Position numbers and translations under genes: made by a program
Assembly: GCF_020037125.1 (NCBI RefSeq)
Contig: NZ_JAIQDG010000049.1
Coordinates: 1 to 64,000, forward strand
Direction of reading: 5' to 3'
Source: Myxococcus sp. RHSTA-1-4
GTDB taxonomy: Bacteria; Myxococcota; Myxococcia; Myxococcales; Myxococcaceae
Length of the DNA stretch: 64,000 nucleotides
Notes under the pieces: model-generated
What the model saw: only the letters and a program-made list of their open reading frames with translations
Told to the model about the DNA's origin: nothing
Databases searched by the model: none
Shown here: positions 27,432-37,908 of the stretch, one piece after another
How the letters are laid out: the number at the start of each line of letters is the position of its first letter
How positions within the stretch are numbered: position 1 is the first letter of the stretch

Positions 27432-28390
27432 GAAATCTCTCCTCCCACCGTGCCGTGCCTCGCCTCCTTGAGCGCGTCCAGGAAGAGGTCCTCCAGCGAG
27501 TAGCGGGTCGGCTGCACCTGCGTCACCCGGCCGCCGGCCTGGAGCGTCTGCTGGAGCAGCAACTGCGCGGCCTGGTCTCCGGTGCGCAGCAGCACGCGGT
27601 CACCGAAGTCCTGCGCGTACGTCAGCTCGTGACCGAACCCCTGGAGCTGCCCCAGCGACAGCCCCTCCACCGTCATCTCCACCACGGGCGCCTGGCCCGA
27701 CAGCAGCTCGCGCACGCTGCCCTCGCGCACGCGGCGGCCCCCCACCAGCACCACCACCCGCTCGCAGAGCGCCTCCACGTCCGAGATGATGTGCGTGCAG
27801 AAGAGGATGGTGGTACCCCGCTGCCGCTCGGCGAGGATGAGGTCGCGCACCTGGCGGCGGCCCACCGGGTCCAGCCCCGAGGTGGGCTCGTCCAGGATGA
27901 GCAGCTTCGGCCGGTTGACGATGGCCTGCGCCAGGCTGATGCGCTGAATCATGCCCTTGGAGTAGCGGCGAATCTGGAGCTTCGCGGCACGCTCCATCTC
28001 CACCATGCCGATGACTTCCTTCACCCGCTGGTCCAGCTCGTGGCCGCTCATTCCGGCCAGCTTTCCCGCCAGCGTCACGAACTCCGCGCCGGTGAGGTAC
28101 TCGTAGGGCGCGGGGTTCTCCGGGAGGAAGCCCACCTGACGCCGGGCCTCCTCGTCCGTGGGCGGCAGACCGAAGAGGCGCGCGGTGCCCTCGGAGGCCT
28201 GCACCAGGTTCATGAGAATCTTGATGGTGGTGGACTTGCCCGCGCCGTTCGGCCCGAGCAGCCCGTAGACCTGCCCGGGCTGCACCTCCAGGTCCAGGCC
28301 CTGAAGCGCCCGGACCTGGCGGTTCATCCAGAAGCCCAGGCGGTATGTCTTGGCGAGCCCACGGACTTCGATAGGCAGACTGCTACTCAC
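27428..28390 (-). CDS. pilH: ABC transporter ATP-binding protein PilH
   Basis: 320 residues. Walker A GPNGAGKST, a signature region YSKGMIQRISLAQA and Walker B LLILDEPTSGLDP identify an ABC ATPase. The C-terminal extension of about 90 residues is typical of ABC-2 type ATPases. GTG start at 28390 overlaps the pilG stop (GTGA). It powers the PilI permease. PilG is the third component. Confidence 0.9.
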   Translation of the reverse strand: MSSSLPIEVRGLAKTYRLGFWMNRQVRALQGLDLEVQPGQVYGLLGPNGAGKSTTIKILMNLVQASEGTARLFGLPPTDEEARRQVGFLPENPAPYEYLTGAEFVTLAGKLAGMSGHELDQRVKEVIGMVEMERAAKLQIRRYSKGMIQRISLAQAIVNRPKLLILDEPTSGLDPVGRRQVRDLILAERQRGTTILFCTHIISDVEALCERVVVLVGGRRVREGSVRELLSGQAPVVEMTVEGLSLGQLQGFGHELTYAQDFGDRVLLRTGDQAAQLLLQQTLQAGGRVTQVQPTRYSLEDLFLDALKEARHGTVGGEIS

Positions 28391-29265
28391 GGCGACTCCT
28401 CCATGCTCGTGCGCGCGAAATCGGTCAGGCGCTTCTCCTGCGCCGTCGAGTGACCGCGGCCCTCCGCGTCCAGTTGGATGACACCGCCCAGCGGGTCTTC
28501 CGGAAGCCGCGGCAGGTCTCCCGCGTCGACCAGGGCCTGGACACCCGAGGGCAGCCGGCCCTCGCGTTGCCGATACGCCTGGACCGCGGCGTCGACCCGG
28601 CTCAGCTCGCGCTCCAGCTCCAGCTCCATCACCCGCCGCTCGAAGAGCTCGCGCGTCTCGGGTTCGTCAGAGGACTCGGCCAGCGAGCGCGCCAGCTCCA
28701 GCCCCGCGTCGAAGTTCCCGGCCTGGGCATGAAGCCGCGTGGCCAGGCCCGGCAGGTACTCGGGGGCGTCCGGCAGCTTCGAGGCCTCCTCGAGGATCTT
28801 CGCCGCCCGCTCGTATTGCTGATGGAACGTGCTCAGGTTGTAGGCCAGGATGATGCGCAGGTAGACGTAGTCCGGGAAGTTGCGCAGGCCCTTCTCCAGC
28901 AGCCGCGTCGACTCTTCCGTGTTGAACCACTTGCCGTTCCGCCCGGTGAACGGGATGGCCACGCCCGCGAAGACGTAGACCTGGCGGAACTTCGGGTCGA
29001 GCTCCGTCACCATGTCCGCGTAGTCGTAGATGTCACGATACTCGTGGCGGGTGCTGGCCTTGCCCACGGCCTGGATGGTCTGAATCCAGAAGTAATCCGT
29101 GACGAGGTGATGGATGGGAGCCCCCACCGCGCGCACCACCTCCAGCCGGGGCAGCAGCGGAGGAAGGTGGCCCTGGCGGCTCGAACGCCGCGGGGGCGCG
29201 GCGAATGCCGCGCACAGCGTCAACGACACGGCAAGGACCGAGGACCAGAGAAGACGACTCGACAT
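28387..29265 (-). CDS. pilG: Pilus assembly protein PilG
   Basis: About 292 residues from the ATG at 29265; an ATG five codons earlier is also possible and neither has a clear ribosome-binding site. The N-terminal hydrophobic segment (SVLAVSLTLCAAFAA) is a signal or membrane anchor. The rest is helical, TPR-like, with YDYADMVTELDPKFRQVY and HQQYERAAKILEEA. PilG is an accessory factor for pilus assembly in M. xanthus and works with PilH and PilI. It follows pilA and its terminator. Confidence 0.88.
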   Translation of the reverse strand: MSSRLLWSSVLAVSLTLCAAFAAPPRRSSRQGHLPPLLPRLEVVRAVGAPIHHLVTDYFWIQTIQAVGKASTRHEYRDIYDYADMVTELDPKFRQVYVFAGVAIPFTGRNGKWFNTEESTRLLEKGLRNFPDYVYLRIILAYNLSTFHQQYERAAKILEEASKLPDAPEYLPGLATRLHAQAGNFDAGLELARSLAESSDEPETRELFERRVMELELERELSRVDAAVQAYRQREGRLPSGVQALVDAGDLPRLPEDPLGGVIQLDAEGRGHSTAQEKRLTDFARTSMEESP

Positions 29266-29350
29266 GGCAGGGGCGGCCATTATCGCTGGTGGACGCTTCG
29301 GAAGTCAGCAGGCGCGTTGAGCCGAAAGCGATGCCTGCCTGGACTGGGAG

Positions 29351-29395
29351 AAACCAAAGAAGAAGGGGAGGACGGGCGCGTGGCCTGTCCTCCCC
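29351..29395 (-). terminator. pilA: Rho-independent-like terminator of pilA
   Basis: Perfect 9-bp arms GGGGAGGAC / GTCCTCCCC (29365-29373 and 29387-29395), followed on the minus strand by the T-rich tract TTCTTCTTTGGTTTCT. It lies about 45 nt after the pilA stop and before pilG. It would make most pilA message monocistronic and leave pilGHI to read-through. Confidence 0.75.
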
Positions 29396-29415
29396 CCGAG
29401 CTTCAATCAAGCGAT

Positions 29416-29435
29416 GGCGGGAACCGGGTCCCGCC
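29416..29435 (-). repeat. Hairpin immediately after pilA
   Basis: 7-bp arms GGCGGGA / TCCCGCC around a 6-nt loop, directly after the pilA stop. It may protect the 3' end of the abundant pilin message. The real terminator is the longer hairpin beyond it. Confidence 0.45.
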
Positions 29436-29440
29436 CGGAA

Positions 29441-30127
29441 TCACGGGCCAGCGGCAGGCTCGCAGTTCACGTCGTTCGCCATGTTGAAGGGCACGCCCTC
29501 CGCGGCGTTCAGCTCGTTCGCGTCGTAGGCATTGCAGGCGTCGGGGGTCACGGGAGCGGACTCCGACGAGATGAACCACTGGTCGAAGGAGAGACCGGTC
29601 GTGCCCGCGATGTCATTGTCGATGTTGCCCACCGCGGTGTGCATGAAGTGCGACTTGCCGCCGGCCTGGTAGAGGCCCTGCACGCCGCCGTTCGGCACGC
29701 CACCCGTCTGGTCGAAGGTCGGGTTCGGCGGGTTGGCCGCGCCGCTCGGCATGACCGGGTACTTGAACGTGTCGACCGTGATCTGGTGGTTCTGGCCCGG
29801 CGCGATGGTCGCCGCGTTGCGGGCCTGCACCGTGGAGCCGCCCACGGCCGCCGCAGCCAGCCAGTAGGTGTAGCGGTTGCCGCGCTCAGGAGCGAAGCCG
29901 ATGGCGCCGGCGATGGGCGAGTACCGGTCCTTCTCCTGGAAGTACGACTTCTGCGAGGTGAACAGACCCTTGAGGTTGGACTTCGCCTCGGACTGCTTCG
30001 AGCGCGCCTGGAACTTGATGAAGTTCGGGATGGCGATGGCCGCCAGGATGCCGATGATGGCGACGACGATCATCAGCTCGATGAGGGTAAAGCCGCGGTT
30101 GCGGGGGTTGAAACGGGAGACGCGCAT
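29441..30127 (-). CDS. pilA: Major type IV pilin PilA
   Basis: 228 residues with a 12-residue leader ending in Gly, before the classical FTLIELMIVVAII helix, with Glu5 of the mature pilin intact. PilD would cleave after NRG. ATG at 30127 is chosen because upstream in-frame codons would give a leader of implausible length. The mature chain has about 216 residues. A C-terminal Cys pair (ACNAY and NCEP) could form the disulfide of the D-region. Transcribed from the sigma54 promoter at about 30.19 kb, under the PilR gene product encoded just upstream. Confidence 0.97.
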   Translation of the reverse strand: MRVSRFNPRNRGFTLIELMIVVAIIGILAAIAIPNFIKFQARSKQSEAKSNLKGLFTSQKSYFQEKDRYSPIAGAIGFAPERGNRYTYWLAAAAVGGSTVQARNAATIAPGQNHQITVDTFKYPVMPSGAANPPNPTFDQTGGVPNGGVQGLYQAGGKSHFMHTAVGNIDNDIAGTTGLSFDQWFISSESAPVTPDACNAYDANELNAAEGVPFNMANDVNCEPAAGP

Positions 30128-30185
30128 TGGGAGTGTCCTCAGGGGGTTTCGACTTCGAGGGCGTGCTGCCCTGCCTGGGGTTCTT

Positions 30186-30201
30186 AGCACATGCAGTGCC
30201 A
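30186..30201 (-). promoter_or_regulatory. pilA: Sigma54 (-24/-12) promoter of pilA
   Basis: TGGCAC-N5-GTGCT on the minus strand, against the consensus TGGCAC-N5-TTGCW: one mismatch and exact GG-to-GC spacing. The predicted start lies near 30176, about 49 nt before the pilA ATG. pilA depends on sigma54 and PilR in M. xanthus, which agrees. Confidence 0.8.
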
Positions 30202-30283
30202 ACCCCGTGAAGCTCCCTGTACCGCGCCAACGCCGCGAAATTCCGATCGCCCCCCGCGTCCAGGCCCGCCAGCCCGCTTCTCA

Positions 30284-30302
30284 GGTGCCAAAAAATGGCA
30301 CC
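30284..30302. promoter_or_regulatory. Perfect dyad upstream of pilA, candidate PilR enhancer site
   Basis: GGTGCCA-AAAAA-TGGCACC: 7-bp perfect arms with a 5-nt A-spacer. The centre lies about 117 bp before the predicted pilA start site, the usual distance for an upstream activator site bound by an NtrC-type protein. The 246-nt pilR-pilA gap contains only this, the promoter and the leader. Confidence 0.5.
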
Positions 30303-30373
30303 CGGAGGTGACCAGAACTGTCGATCCGGCCCTCCACCCAGCCAGAGTGAAAACCCCAGACGCGACAGGGAGT

Positions 30374-31756
30374 TCAGGGCTCCCGGGACTCCTCCAGGTC
30401 ATCCACCAGGCCGTGCTTGGCGAGGCGGTACCGGAAGGAGCGGAAGGACAGGCCGAGCAGCTCCGCGGCGCGCGTCTTGACCCCGTCCGTACGCTTGAGG
30501 GCGGCCAGCAGGTAGCGCCGTTCGCTTTCGTCGAGGTAGCGCTCCAGGTTGAAACCCGCGGGGAGCTGCACGTCTCCAGCGGGGGCCGCGGGCTCGCCGC
30601 GCAGGGTCGCCGGCAGCGTCTCCGGCCCGAGCGCGTCCCCGTCCGACAGGGTGACGGCGCGCTCGACGATGTTCTGGAGCTGGCGCACGTTGCCGGGCCA
30701 CGCGTAGCGCTGGAGCACCGCCAGCGCCTCCTGGGTAAACCGCAACCCGGGCCGGCCCAGCTCGTCTCCCAGCCGCTCCAGGAAGTGCGTGGCCAGCAGG
30801 GGGATGTCGTCGGCGCGCTCGCGCAGAGGCGGTAGCTCCAGGGTGATGACGTTGAGCCGGTAGAGGAGGTCCTCGCGGAAGCGGCCGGCCTTCACCTCCG
30901 CCTCGAGGTTCCGGTTGGTGGCGGCGACGAGGCGCGCCTGGAAGGGCACCTCCTGGCTGCTGCCCACCGGCTTCACCTTGCGCTCCTGCAGCACGCGCAG
31001 GAGCTTCACCTGGGTGGCGGGCGGCACCTCGCCAATCTCGTCCAGCAGCACCGTGCCCTCCCCCGCCGCCACGAGCAGCCCCGCGCGGTCGCTGGTGGCG
31101 CCGGTGAAGGAACCCTTCACGTGTCCGAACAGCTCGCTCTCCAGCACGCCCTCGGAGAGCGCGGCGCAGTTGACGGGCAGGAAGGGGTGGCCGGCGCGAG
31201 GGCTCTTCAGGTGCAGCGCCCGGGCAATCAGCTCCTTGCCGGTGCCACTCTCTCCGGAGATGAGGACCGTGGTGCGCGAGGCGGCCACCTTGTCCACCAG
31301 GGCCATGACGGACTGCATGCGCGGGCTGCGGCCCACGGCGAGCAGGCCGGCGCCCGGCACGAGCTGCGCGCGAAGGGTGAGGTTCTCCCGCCGGAGCGCC
31401 TTCTTCTCCAGCGCCTTCTGGACGAGCAGCCGGAGCTCCTCGTTGTCGAAGGGCTTGCAGATGTAGTGGTAGGCCCCCTCGCGCATGGCCTCCACCGCGG
31501 AGGCCGCCGTGCCGAAGGCGGTGATGACGATGACCTCGGGCGCGTCCTTCAGCGCCCGCGCGGCGCGCAGCACCTCCATGCCGCTGCCGCTGCCGAGCTT
31601 CATGTCGGTGAGCACGAGGTCCACGGGGGTATTCGCCAGCGCCGCGCCCGCCTCCCTGACGCTGCCCGCGCAGGTCACCTGGAAGCCGGCCCGGGTGAAG
31701 AGCACCTCCAGCACGTCGCGCATCGACGGCTCGTCATCCACCACCAGAATGTGCAT
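30374..31756 (-). CDS. pilR: NtrC-family response regulator PilR
   Basis: 460 residues from the ATG at 31756. Receiver domain with D51, AAA domain with Walker A GESGTGKE, sigma54-contact loop GSFTGA (about 215-220, Ser for Ala) and Walker B GTVLLDEIGEV, then a Fis-type helix-turn-helix (VKTRAAELLGLSFRSFRYRL). PilR activates pilA with sigma54. Encoded between pilS and pilA on the same strand. The dyad in the gap to pilA is its likely binding site. Confidence 0.93.
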   Translation of the reverse strand: MHILVVDDEPSMRDVLEVLFTRAGFQVTCAGSVREAGAALANTPVDLVLTDMKLGSGSGMEVLRAARALKDAPEVIVITAFGTAASAVEAMREGAYHYICKPFDNEELRLLVQKALEKKALRRENLTLRAQLVPGAGLLAVGRSPRMQSVMALVDKVAASRTTVLISGESGTGKELIARALHLKSPRAGHPFLPVNCAALSEGVLESELFGHVKGSFTGATSDRAGLLVAAGEGTVLLDEIGEVPPATQVKLLRVLQERKVKPVGSSQEVPFQARLVAATNRNLEAEVKAGRFREDLLYRLNVITLELPPLRERADDIPLLATHFLERLGDELGRPGLRFTQEALAVLQRYAWPGNVRQLQNIVERAVTLSDGDALGPETLPATLRGEPAAPAGDVQLPAGFNLERYLDESERRYLLAALKRTDGVKTRAAELLGLSFRSFRYRLAKHGLVDDLEESREP

Positions 31757-31886
31757 GGCGCGCAAGGTACCAGACGGACCGGCCCCCATGGACGGGCTCG
31801 TGGTGTCCGCCCACCGGGGAGACAGTCAGCCAGGGCTCGTGAACCCGCCCGCCCTCCTCCGAGCGGAAGCCGGGTGGCGAGGGACC

Positions 31887-33623
31887 TCAGTGCGCCCGGG
31901 AGAGCGCGGGTACGGCGGCCGGGGCTCCCGCTCCCGCCTGCTCGGCGCGAGTGCCGGAGGAGGACGGCGGCCCCTCGGCGGGCGGGGACTCCGGCCTCTC
32001 TAACGAGGCGGGAAGGAGGACGTCGAACCGCGTGCCCGCCCCCTCCTCGGAGTGGACGCGGATGTCGCCTCCGTGCGCGCGGACGATGGAGTGCGCGGTG
32101 GCCAGCCCCAGGCCCGTGCCGCCCTCGCGGGTGGTGAAGAAGGGCTCGAACAGGCGTGGCAGGTCCGCGCGCGGAATGGGCGCGCCCGCGTTCCACACGC
32201 TCAGCGCCACCTCCCCACCCTCTCGCTTCAGCACCACGCGCACCAGCCCCTGCGGCCCGGTGGCCTGCAGGGCGTTGCGCGCCAGGTTGAGCAGCACCTG
32301 CTGGAGCTGGTCCGGGTCCAGCAGCGCGTGCACCGGCTCCCCACCGACGTCCACCTCCAGCCGCACGTCGCGGGCCAGCGGGTCGCCACGGAGCATGTCC
32401 ATCGTCTCCACCACCAGCCGCTCCAACCGCACCTCGCGGCGGGACGGCGTCGGGGGCCGCGCGAAGCGCAGGAAGTCCTCCACCAGCCGGGACAGCCGGT
32501 CCGCCTCGCGCACCAGCACGCCGGTGAGCTTCACCGTCATGGCATCCGCCGCCCGGTCCTGCCCCAGGAGCTGGGCGGAGCCCTTCATGGCGGCCAGCGG
32601 GTTGCGAATCTCGTGCGCGAGCTGCGCGGACATCGTCCCGAGCGCCGCCAGCCGGTCCGCGCGCCGCAGCCCGTCCTCCATGCGCCGCAGCTCCGTCAGG
32701 TCCTGGAAGACGATGAGCAGCGCGCCCTCGCTCTCGTCCGCCAGCGGGGTGATGCTCAGGCCCAGGATGCGCTCACCCGCCGACGTGCGCACCGTCAGCT
32801 CGCGCCGGCTGGTGCGCCGCCCCAGGTGGAGCACCCCGGGCAGCAGCTCCTCCAGCATCCGCCCACGCCCCGCCTCTCCGATGCCGAGGATGGCGCCGGC
32901 GGCGCGGTTGACGAAGGTGACGCGGCCCCCGGCGTCACAGGTGACGAGCCCGGAGGGCATGTAGGCCAGAATCTGTGCCTGCAAGGACTCCAGGCGATGG
33001 AGGTCCTTCTCCCGCGCGGACAGCGCGCCGCCCGCGGCCGACAGCTGCCGGCTGAGGTAGCCGGCCAGCACGGCCACGAGGAACATCGCCAGGACATGGG
33101 AGACGAGCAGGAACGACGTGTGGCGGGTGAGCTGCAGCCCGCCCGCGGGCAGCCCCTCGTGCAGCCCCAGCACCACACCGGCGTAGACGAGCGAGCCGCC
33201 CGCCGCCAGCGCCAGCGCGCCCCGCCGCTCCATCAGGATGGCGCCGCTGATGACCGCCAGCGAATAGGTGAAGGTGAAGGGAGAGTCCCCGCCGCCGGTG
33301 AGCATCACCAGCCCCGTGGCGATGACCAGGTCCCCCAGCACCTGGATGAACACCGCGGGCGTGGTCCACCGCCCCCGCCGCACCGCCACCGCGGTGACGA
33401 GCGACAGCAGGTAGACGAAGCCGATGATGGAGAAGGCCGCCCAGTCGCCGCGGGCCGGCTCCGAGGGAGCCTGGGCCAGCAGCCGCAGGACGACGGCCAC
33501 CAGCGAGAGGCTGGTGGCGACGATGCGGAAGGCGGTGAGCCAGGTCAGCTTGCGGCGCAGCTCCTCCTTTCTGGAGGGCACGCGCTCGCCAGCCGAAGGG
33601 GCACTACTTGATGGCACCGGCAA
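31887..33623 (-). CDS. pilS: Sensor histidine kinase PilS
   Basis: Up to 578 residues. Six membrane helices (about 25-195), then a coiled linker, a PAS domain (LAYMPSGLVTCDAGGRVTFV), HisKA with the phospho-acceptor in LAHEIRNPLAAMKG, and HATPase (N-box LARNALQA, G2 EGGTGLGLATAHS). PilS senses the state of the pilin pool and controls PilR. The upstream limit is a TTG at 33623 that overlaps pilC by 20 nt; GTG codons at 33617 and 33581 are alternatives. A start at 33581 would avoid the overlap. Confidence 0.92.
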   Translation of the reverse strand: MPVPSSSAPSAGERVPSRKEELRRKLTWLTAFRIVATSLSLVAVVLRLLAQAPSEPARGDWAAFSIIGFVYLLSLVTAVAVRRGRWTTPAVFIQVLGDLVIATGLVMLTGGGDSPFTFTYSLAVISGAILMERRGALALAAGGSLVYAGVVLGLHEGLPAGGLQLTRHTSFLLVSHVLAMFLVAVLAGYLSRQLSAAGGALSAREKDLHRLESLQAQILAYMPSGLVTCDAGGRVTFVNRAAGAILGIGEAGRGRMLEELLPGVLHLGRRTSRRELTVRTSAGERILGLSITPLADESEGALLIVFQDLTELRRMEDGLRRADRLAALGTMSAQLAHEIRNPLAAMKGSAQLLGQDRAADAMTVKLTGVLVREADRLSRLVEDFLRFARPPTPSRREVRLERLVVETMDMLRGDPLARDVRLEVDVGGEPVHALLDPDQLQQVLLNLARNALQATGPQGLVRVVLKREGGEVALSVWNAGAPIPRADLPRLFEPFFTTREGGTGLGLATAHSIVRAHGGDIRVHSEEGAGTRFDVLLPASLERPESPPAEGPPSSSGTRAEQAGAGAPAAVPALSRAH

Positions 33624-34860
33624 TGGAGAAGATGGGCAGGTACATGGCGATGAGGAAGCCGCCGACCACGCCGCCGAGGAACACCATCAGCAGCGGTTCA
33701 ATCATCGACGTGAGCGCGCTCACCGCGACGTCGACCTCGTCGTCATAGAAGTCGGCAATCTTGTTGAGCATGGTGTCCATGGCACCGGTGGCCTCACCGA
33801 CACCAATCATCTGCACCACCATGGAGGGGAACACCTTGGTCTCCGACAGCGGCCCGGCGATGTTCTTGCCCTCGGAGATCTTCCCGCGCACGTAGTAGAT
33901 TGCCTCTTCCACCGTGCGGTTGCCGGCCGTCTTCGCGGTGACGTCCAGCGCGTCGAGGATGGGCACGCCGGAGGAGAGCATGGTGCCCAGCGTGCGGGTG
34001 AAGCGCGCCACCGCCACCTTCCGCAGCACGGGCCCGAACAGCGGCATCTTCAGGAAGACCTTGTCCCAGAACTTGCGGCCCTTGGGCTGCCGGTAGCTCC
34101 AGGTGAAGGCGACCACCACCACGACGATGGTGGCGACGGCGTGGAAGACGTACTTCTGCGCGAAGGCGGAGAAGTCCACCACGAACTGGGTGGGCGCGGG
34201 CAGCGCGGAGCCGAAGTCCGCGAACATCTTCGCGAACACCGGCGTCACCTCCAGCAGCAGCAGCGCCGTCACGCCGATGGCCACCAGGATGACGATGGCC
34301 GGGTAGGTCATCGCGCCCTTGACCTTGCGCTTGAGCTTCTCGCTCTTCTCGCGGTAGGCCGCGAGGCGGTTGAGGATGGAGTCGAGGATACCGCCCACCT
34401 CACCCGCCGCGCACAGCTGGGTGTAGAGCTCGTCGAAGACCTTGGGGTGCTCCTTCAGCGCGTCCGCGAAGGTGCTGCCCTGCTCCACCTTGCCCTTGAT
34501 GGCGAACAACACCTTCTTGAAGGCGGGGTTGTCCATCTGGGACGCCAGGATGTCGAGGCACTGCACCAGCGGCAGGCCGGCGTCGATCATCGTGGCGAAC
34601 TGGCGGGTGAAGACGAGGATGTCCTTGCCAGTCACTCCGCCGAAGCCCGGCAGGGAGATGCCCGCGTCGAGGGCGCCCTTCTTGCGCACCTTCGTCGGGT
34701 TGAGGCCCAGGGACTTGAGGCGCGCGTTGACGGCCTCGACGTCCGAGGCCTCCATCTCGCCCTTCTTGGTCTCTCCGCCCTTGGTCTTCGCCTCCCAGAG
34801 GAACTGGGACACGTTCTTCTTGGGGGCTACAGCCTTCTGCTGCACTGCGGGTGCTGCCAT
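33604..34860 (-). CDS. pilC: Type IV pilus platform protein PilC
   Basis: 418 residues, inner-membrane GspF-family protein: duplicated cytoplasmic helical domain and three membrane helices (around residues 185-215, 235-260 and 390-415). ATG at 34860. PilC couples the PilB and PilT motors to pilin insertion and removal. The order pilB-pilT-pilC-pilS on one strand points to a single unit. Confidence 0.95.
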   Translation of the reverse strand: MAAPAVQQKAVAPKKNVSQFLWEAKTKGGETKKGEMEASDVEAVNARLKSLGLNPTKVRKKGALDAGISLPGFGGVTGKDILVFTRQFATMIDAGLPLVQCLDILASQMDNPAFKKVLFAIKGKVEQGSTFADALKEHPKVFDELYTQLCAAGEVGGILDSILNRLAAYREKSEKLKRKVKGAMTYPAIVILVAIGVTALLLLEVTPVFAKMFADFGSALPAPTQFVVDFSAFAQKYVFHAVATIVVVVVAFTWSYRQPKGRKFWDKVFLKMPLFGPVLRKVAVARFTRTLGTMLSSGVPILDALDVTAKTAGNRTVEEAIYYVRGKISEGKNIAGPLSETKVFPSMVVQMIGVGEATGAMDTMLNKIADFYDDEVDVAVSALTSMIEPLLMVFLGGVVGGFLIAMYLPIFSIAGAIK

Positions 34861-34917
34861 GACCTGGACCTCCGCGGACGTCGCGCGAGTCTAACCCCTG
34901 ATTCCGAATTCCGGGAA

Positions 34918-36042
<1,125 letters not shown>

Positions 36043-36084
36043 GGGGGGATGTCCTTCGGGTGAGGCGGTGGGGGGGAAGCGTGA

Positions 36085-37785
36085 CTAGAAGCGGTCCGGG
36101 GCGGTGTTGGCGACGACCTCTTCCAGGGTGGTGGCGCCGTCCATCATCTTCCTCAGGCCGGACATGCGCAGGCTGCTCATGCCCAGGCGGATGGCCTCCT
36201 GCTTGAGCTCCGCGGCGGAGGCTCCGTTGATGACCAGCTCCTTGAGGCCGTCCCAGAAGGGCATGACCTCGTAGATGGCCACGCGGCCACGGTAGCCGCG
36301 GTCATTGCAGTCCCGGCAGCCGACCTTCTCGTACATGGTGAAGGTGCCAATCTTGTCCGGGGGCACGCCGGCGTCGATGAGGGCCTGCTCATCCACGTTC
36401 TCCGCGGGCTTCTTGCAGGCCGGGCACAGGCGGCGCGCCAGACGCTGGGCGAGGATGAGGTTGAGCGAGGCCGTCACGAGGAACGGCTCGATGCCCATGT
36501 TGAGCAGACGGCTCACCGTGCCCGGGGCGTCGTTGGTGTGCAGCGTGGAGAGCACCAGGTGGCCGGTGAGCGCCGCCTTGACGCCGATTTCCGCCGTCTC
36601 GAAGTCGCGGATCTCACCAATCATGATGATGTCCGGGTCCTGGCGGAGGAAGGAGCGCAGCGCGGCGGCGAAGTTCAGGCCGATGTCTTCATGCATCTGC
36701 ACCTGGTTGATGCCGGCGAAGTTGAACTCGACCGGGTCCTCCGCGGTGGAGATGTTGGTGTCCACGCCGTTGAGGCTGGCGAGCGCCGAATAGAGCGTCG
36801 TCGTCTTGCCGGAGCCCGTGGGGCCCGTCACCAACACCATGCCGTAGGGCCGGTCGATGGCCTCCTTGAACCAGGCCAGCGGCTGCGGATCGAAGCCCAG
36901 CTTCGTCATGTCCAGCTGGAGGTTGCTCTTGTCGAGCAGACGCATGACGACCTTCTCGCCGAAGAGCGTGGGACACACGCTCACGCGGAAGTCCATCTCC
37001 TTGCCGCCGCCCATTTTAATCTTGATGCGGCCGTCCTGCGGCAGGCGCCGCTCGGAGATGTCCAGCGAGGCCATGATCTTCAGACGCGACGTAATCGCGT
37101 TGCGCAGCTTCATGGGCGGGCGCATGACCTCGTACATGACGCCGTCGATGCGGAAGCGGACGCGGAAGTCCTTCTCGTAGGGCTCGATGTGGATGTCGGA
37201 CGCGCGCTTCTTGATGGCGTCCATGAGGATGAGGTTCACCAGCTTGACCACCGGCGCGTCGTCCGCGGCCTTGGTCATCTCGTCGAGGTTCTCCACCTCC
37301 TCCTTGGCGACCTCGATGTCGTCGGACACCTCGCCGACGATTTCCTCCATGGAGGGGCCCTTCTCCGCGTAGTAGCGCTCAATCGCCTCGCGGATGGAGA
37401 CCTCGGAGGCGACCACCGTCTCGATGTTGTAGCCGGTGAGGAACTTCAGGTCGTCCACCGCGAAGATGTTGGACGGGTCGCACATGGCGACGATGAGCGA
37501 CGGCCCGGCGCGGTTGACGGGGATCACCAGGTGCTTCTCGGCCACCTCCTTGGGCACGAGCTTGATGATCTCCGGGTCGATGTCGAAGTCCTTCAGGTTG
37601 ATGGCGGGCACGCCGTACTGCTTGGAGAGGAAGTCGGTGAGCTTCGACTCCTCGATGGCGCCCGTCTTGACGAGGGCGGTGCCGATGCGCGTGCCGTTCT
37701 TCTGCTGCTCTTCCTGGGCCTTGCGAAGCTGCTGGACGGAGATGAGGTTCTCGCGAACCAGCAGTTCACCGAGTCGACCGGACAT
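36085..37785 (-). CDS. pilB: Pilus extension ATPase PilB
   Basis: 566 residues from the ATG at 37785 (AAGAGG upstream). A longer open frame to 38229 overlaps ribF and is rejected. The N-terminal MshEN-type domain has two matching blocks, RLGELLVRENL (from R4) and RIGTALVKTGA (from R33 to Q56). In related ATPases this pattern binds c-di-GMP. Then come Walker A GPTGSGKTT, Walker B and the tetracysteine zinc site CPACK...CRDC. PilB polymerises the pilus through PilC. First gene of the pilB-T-C-S-R unit. Confidence 0.96.
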   Translation of the reverse strand: MSGRLGELLVRENLISVQQLRKAQEEQQKNGTRIGTALVKTGAIEESKLTDFLSKQYGVPAINLKDFDIDPEIIKLVPKEVAEKHLVIPVNRAGPSLIVAMCDPSNIFAVDDLKFLTGYNIETVVASEVSIREAIERYYAEKGPSMEEIVGEVSDDIEVAKEEVENLDEMTKAADDAPVVKLVNLILMDAIKKRASDIHIEPYEKDFRVRFRIDGVMYEVMRPPMKLRNAITSRLKIMASLDISERRLPQDGRIKIKMGGGKEMDFRVSVCPTLFGEKVVMRLLDKSNLQLDMTKLGFDPQPLAWFKEAIDRPYGMVLVTGPTGSGKTTTLYSALASLNGVDTNISTAEDPVEFNFAGINQVQMHEDIGLNFAAALRSFLRQDPDIIMIGEIRDFETAEIGVKAALTGHLVLSTLHTNDAPGTVSRLLNMGIEPFLVTASLNLILAQRLARRLCPACKKPAENVDEQALIDAGVPPDKIGTFTMYEKVGCRDCNDRGYRGRVAIYEVMPFWDGLKELVINGASAAELKQEAIRLGMSSLRMSGLRKMMDGATTLEEVVANTAPDRF

Positions 37786-37864
37786 TCGTTGAAGCCTCTT
37801 CCTTGAGGAACGAAGAAGGAAACGGGCGGGGGCCCGCCTCCGCGTACAGGAGACAGTCGGAAGA

Positions 37865-37892
37865 TGCCAGGTGGCCACGGGGGCTCCTGGCA
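37865..37892. repeat. pilB: Inverted repeat in the pilB leader
   Basis: Arms TGCCAGG (37865-37871) and CCTGGCA (37886-37892), 7 bp and perfect, with a 14-nt loop. It lies in the predicted pilB 5' leader, between the promoter and the start codon. Possible regulator site or RNA hairpin. Confidence 0.45.
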
Positions 37893-37908
37893 TGGTTCCT
37901 GATGGCGG

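Noticed and set aside
30284..30302. Second sigma54 promoter in the pilR-pilA gap
   Set aside because: TGGCAC occurs on both strands here, but no GC dinucleotide at the -12 position follows on either strand. The element is a dyad instead.
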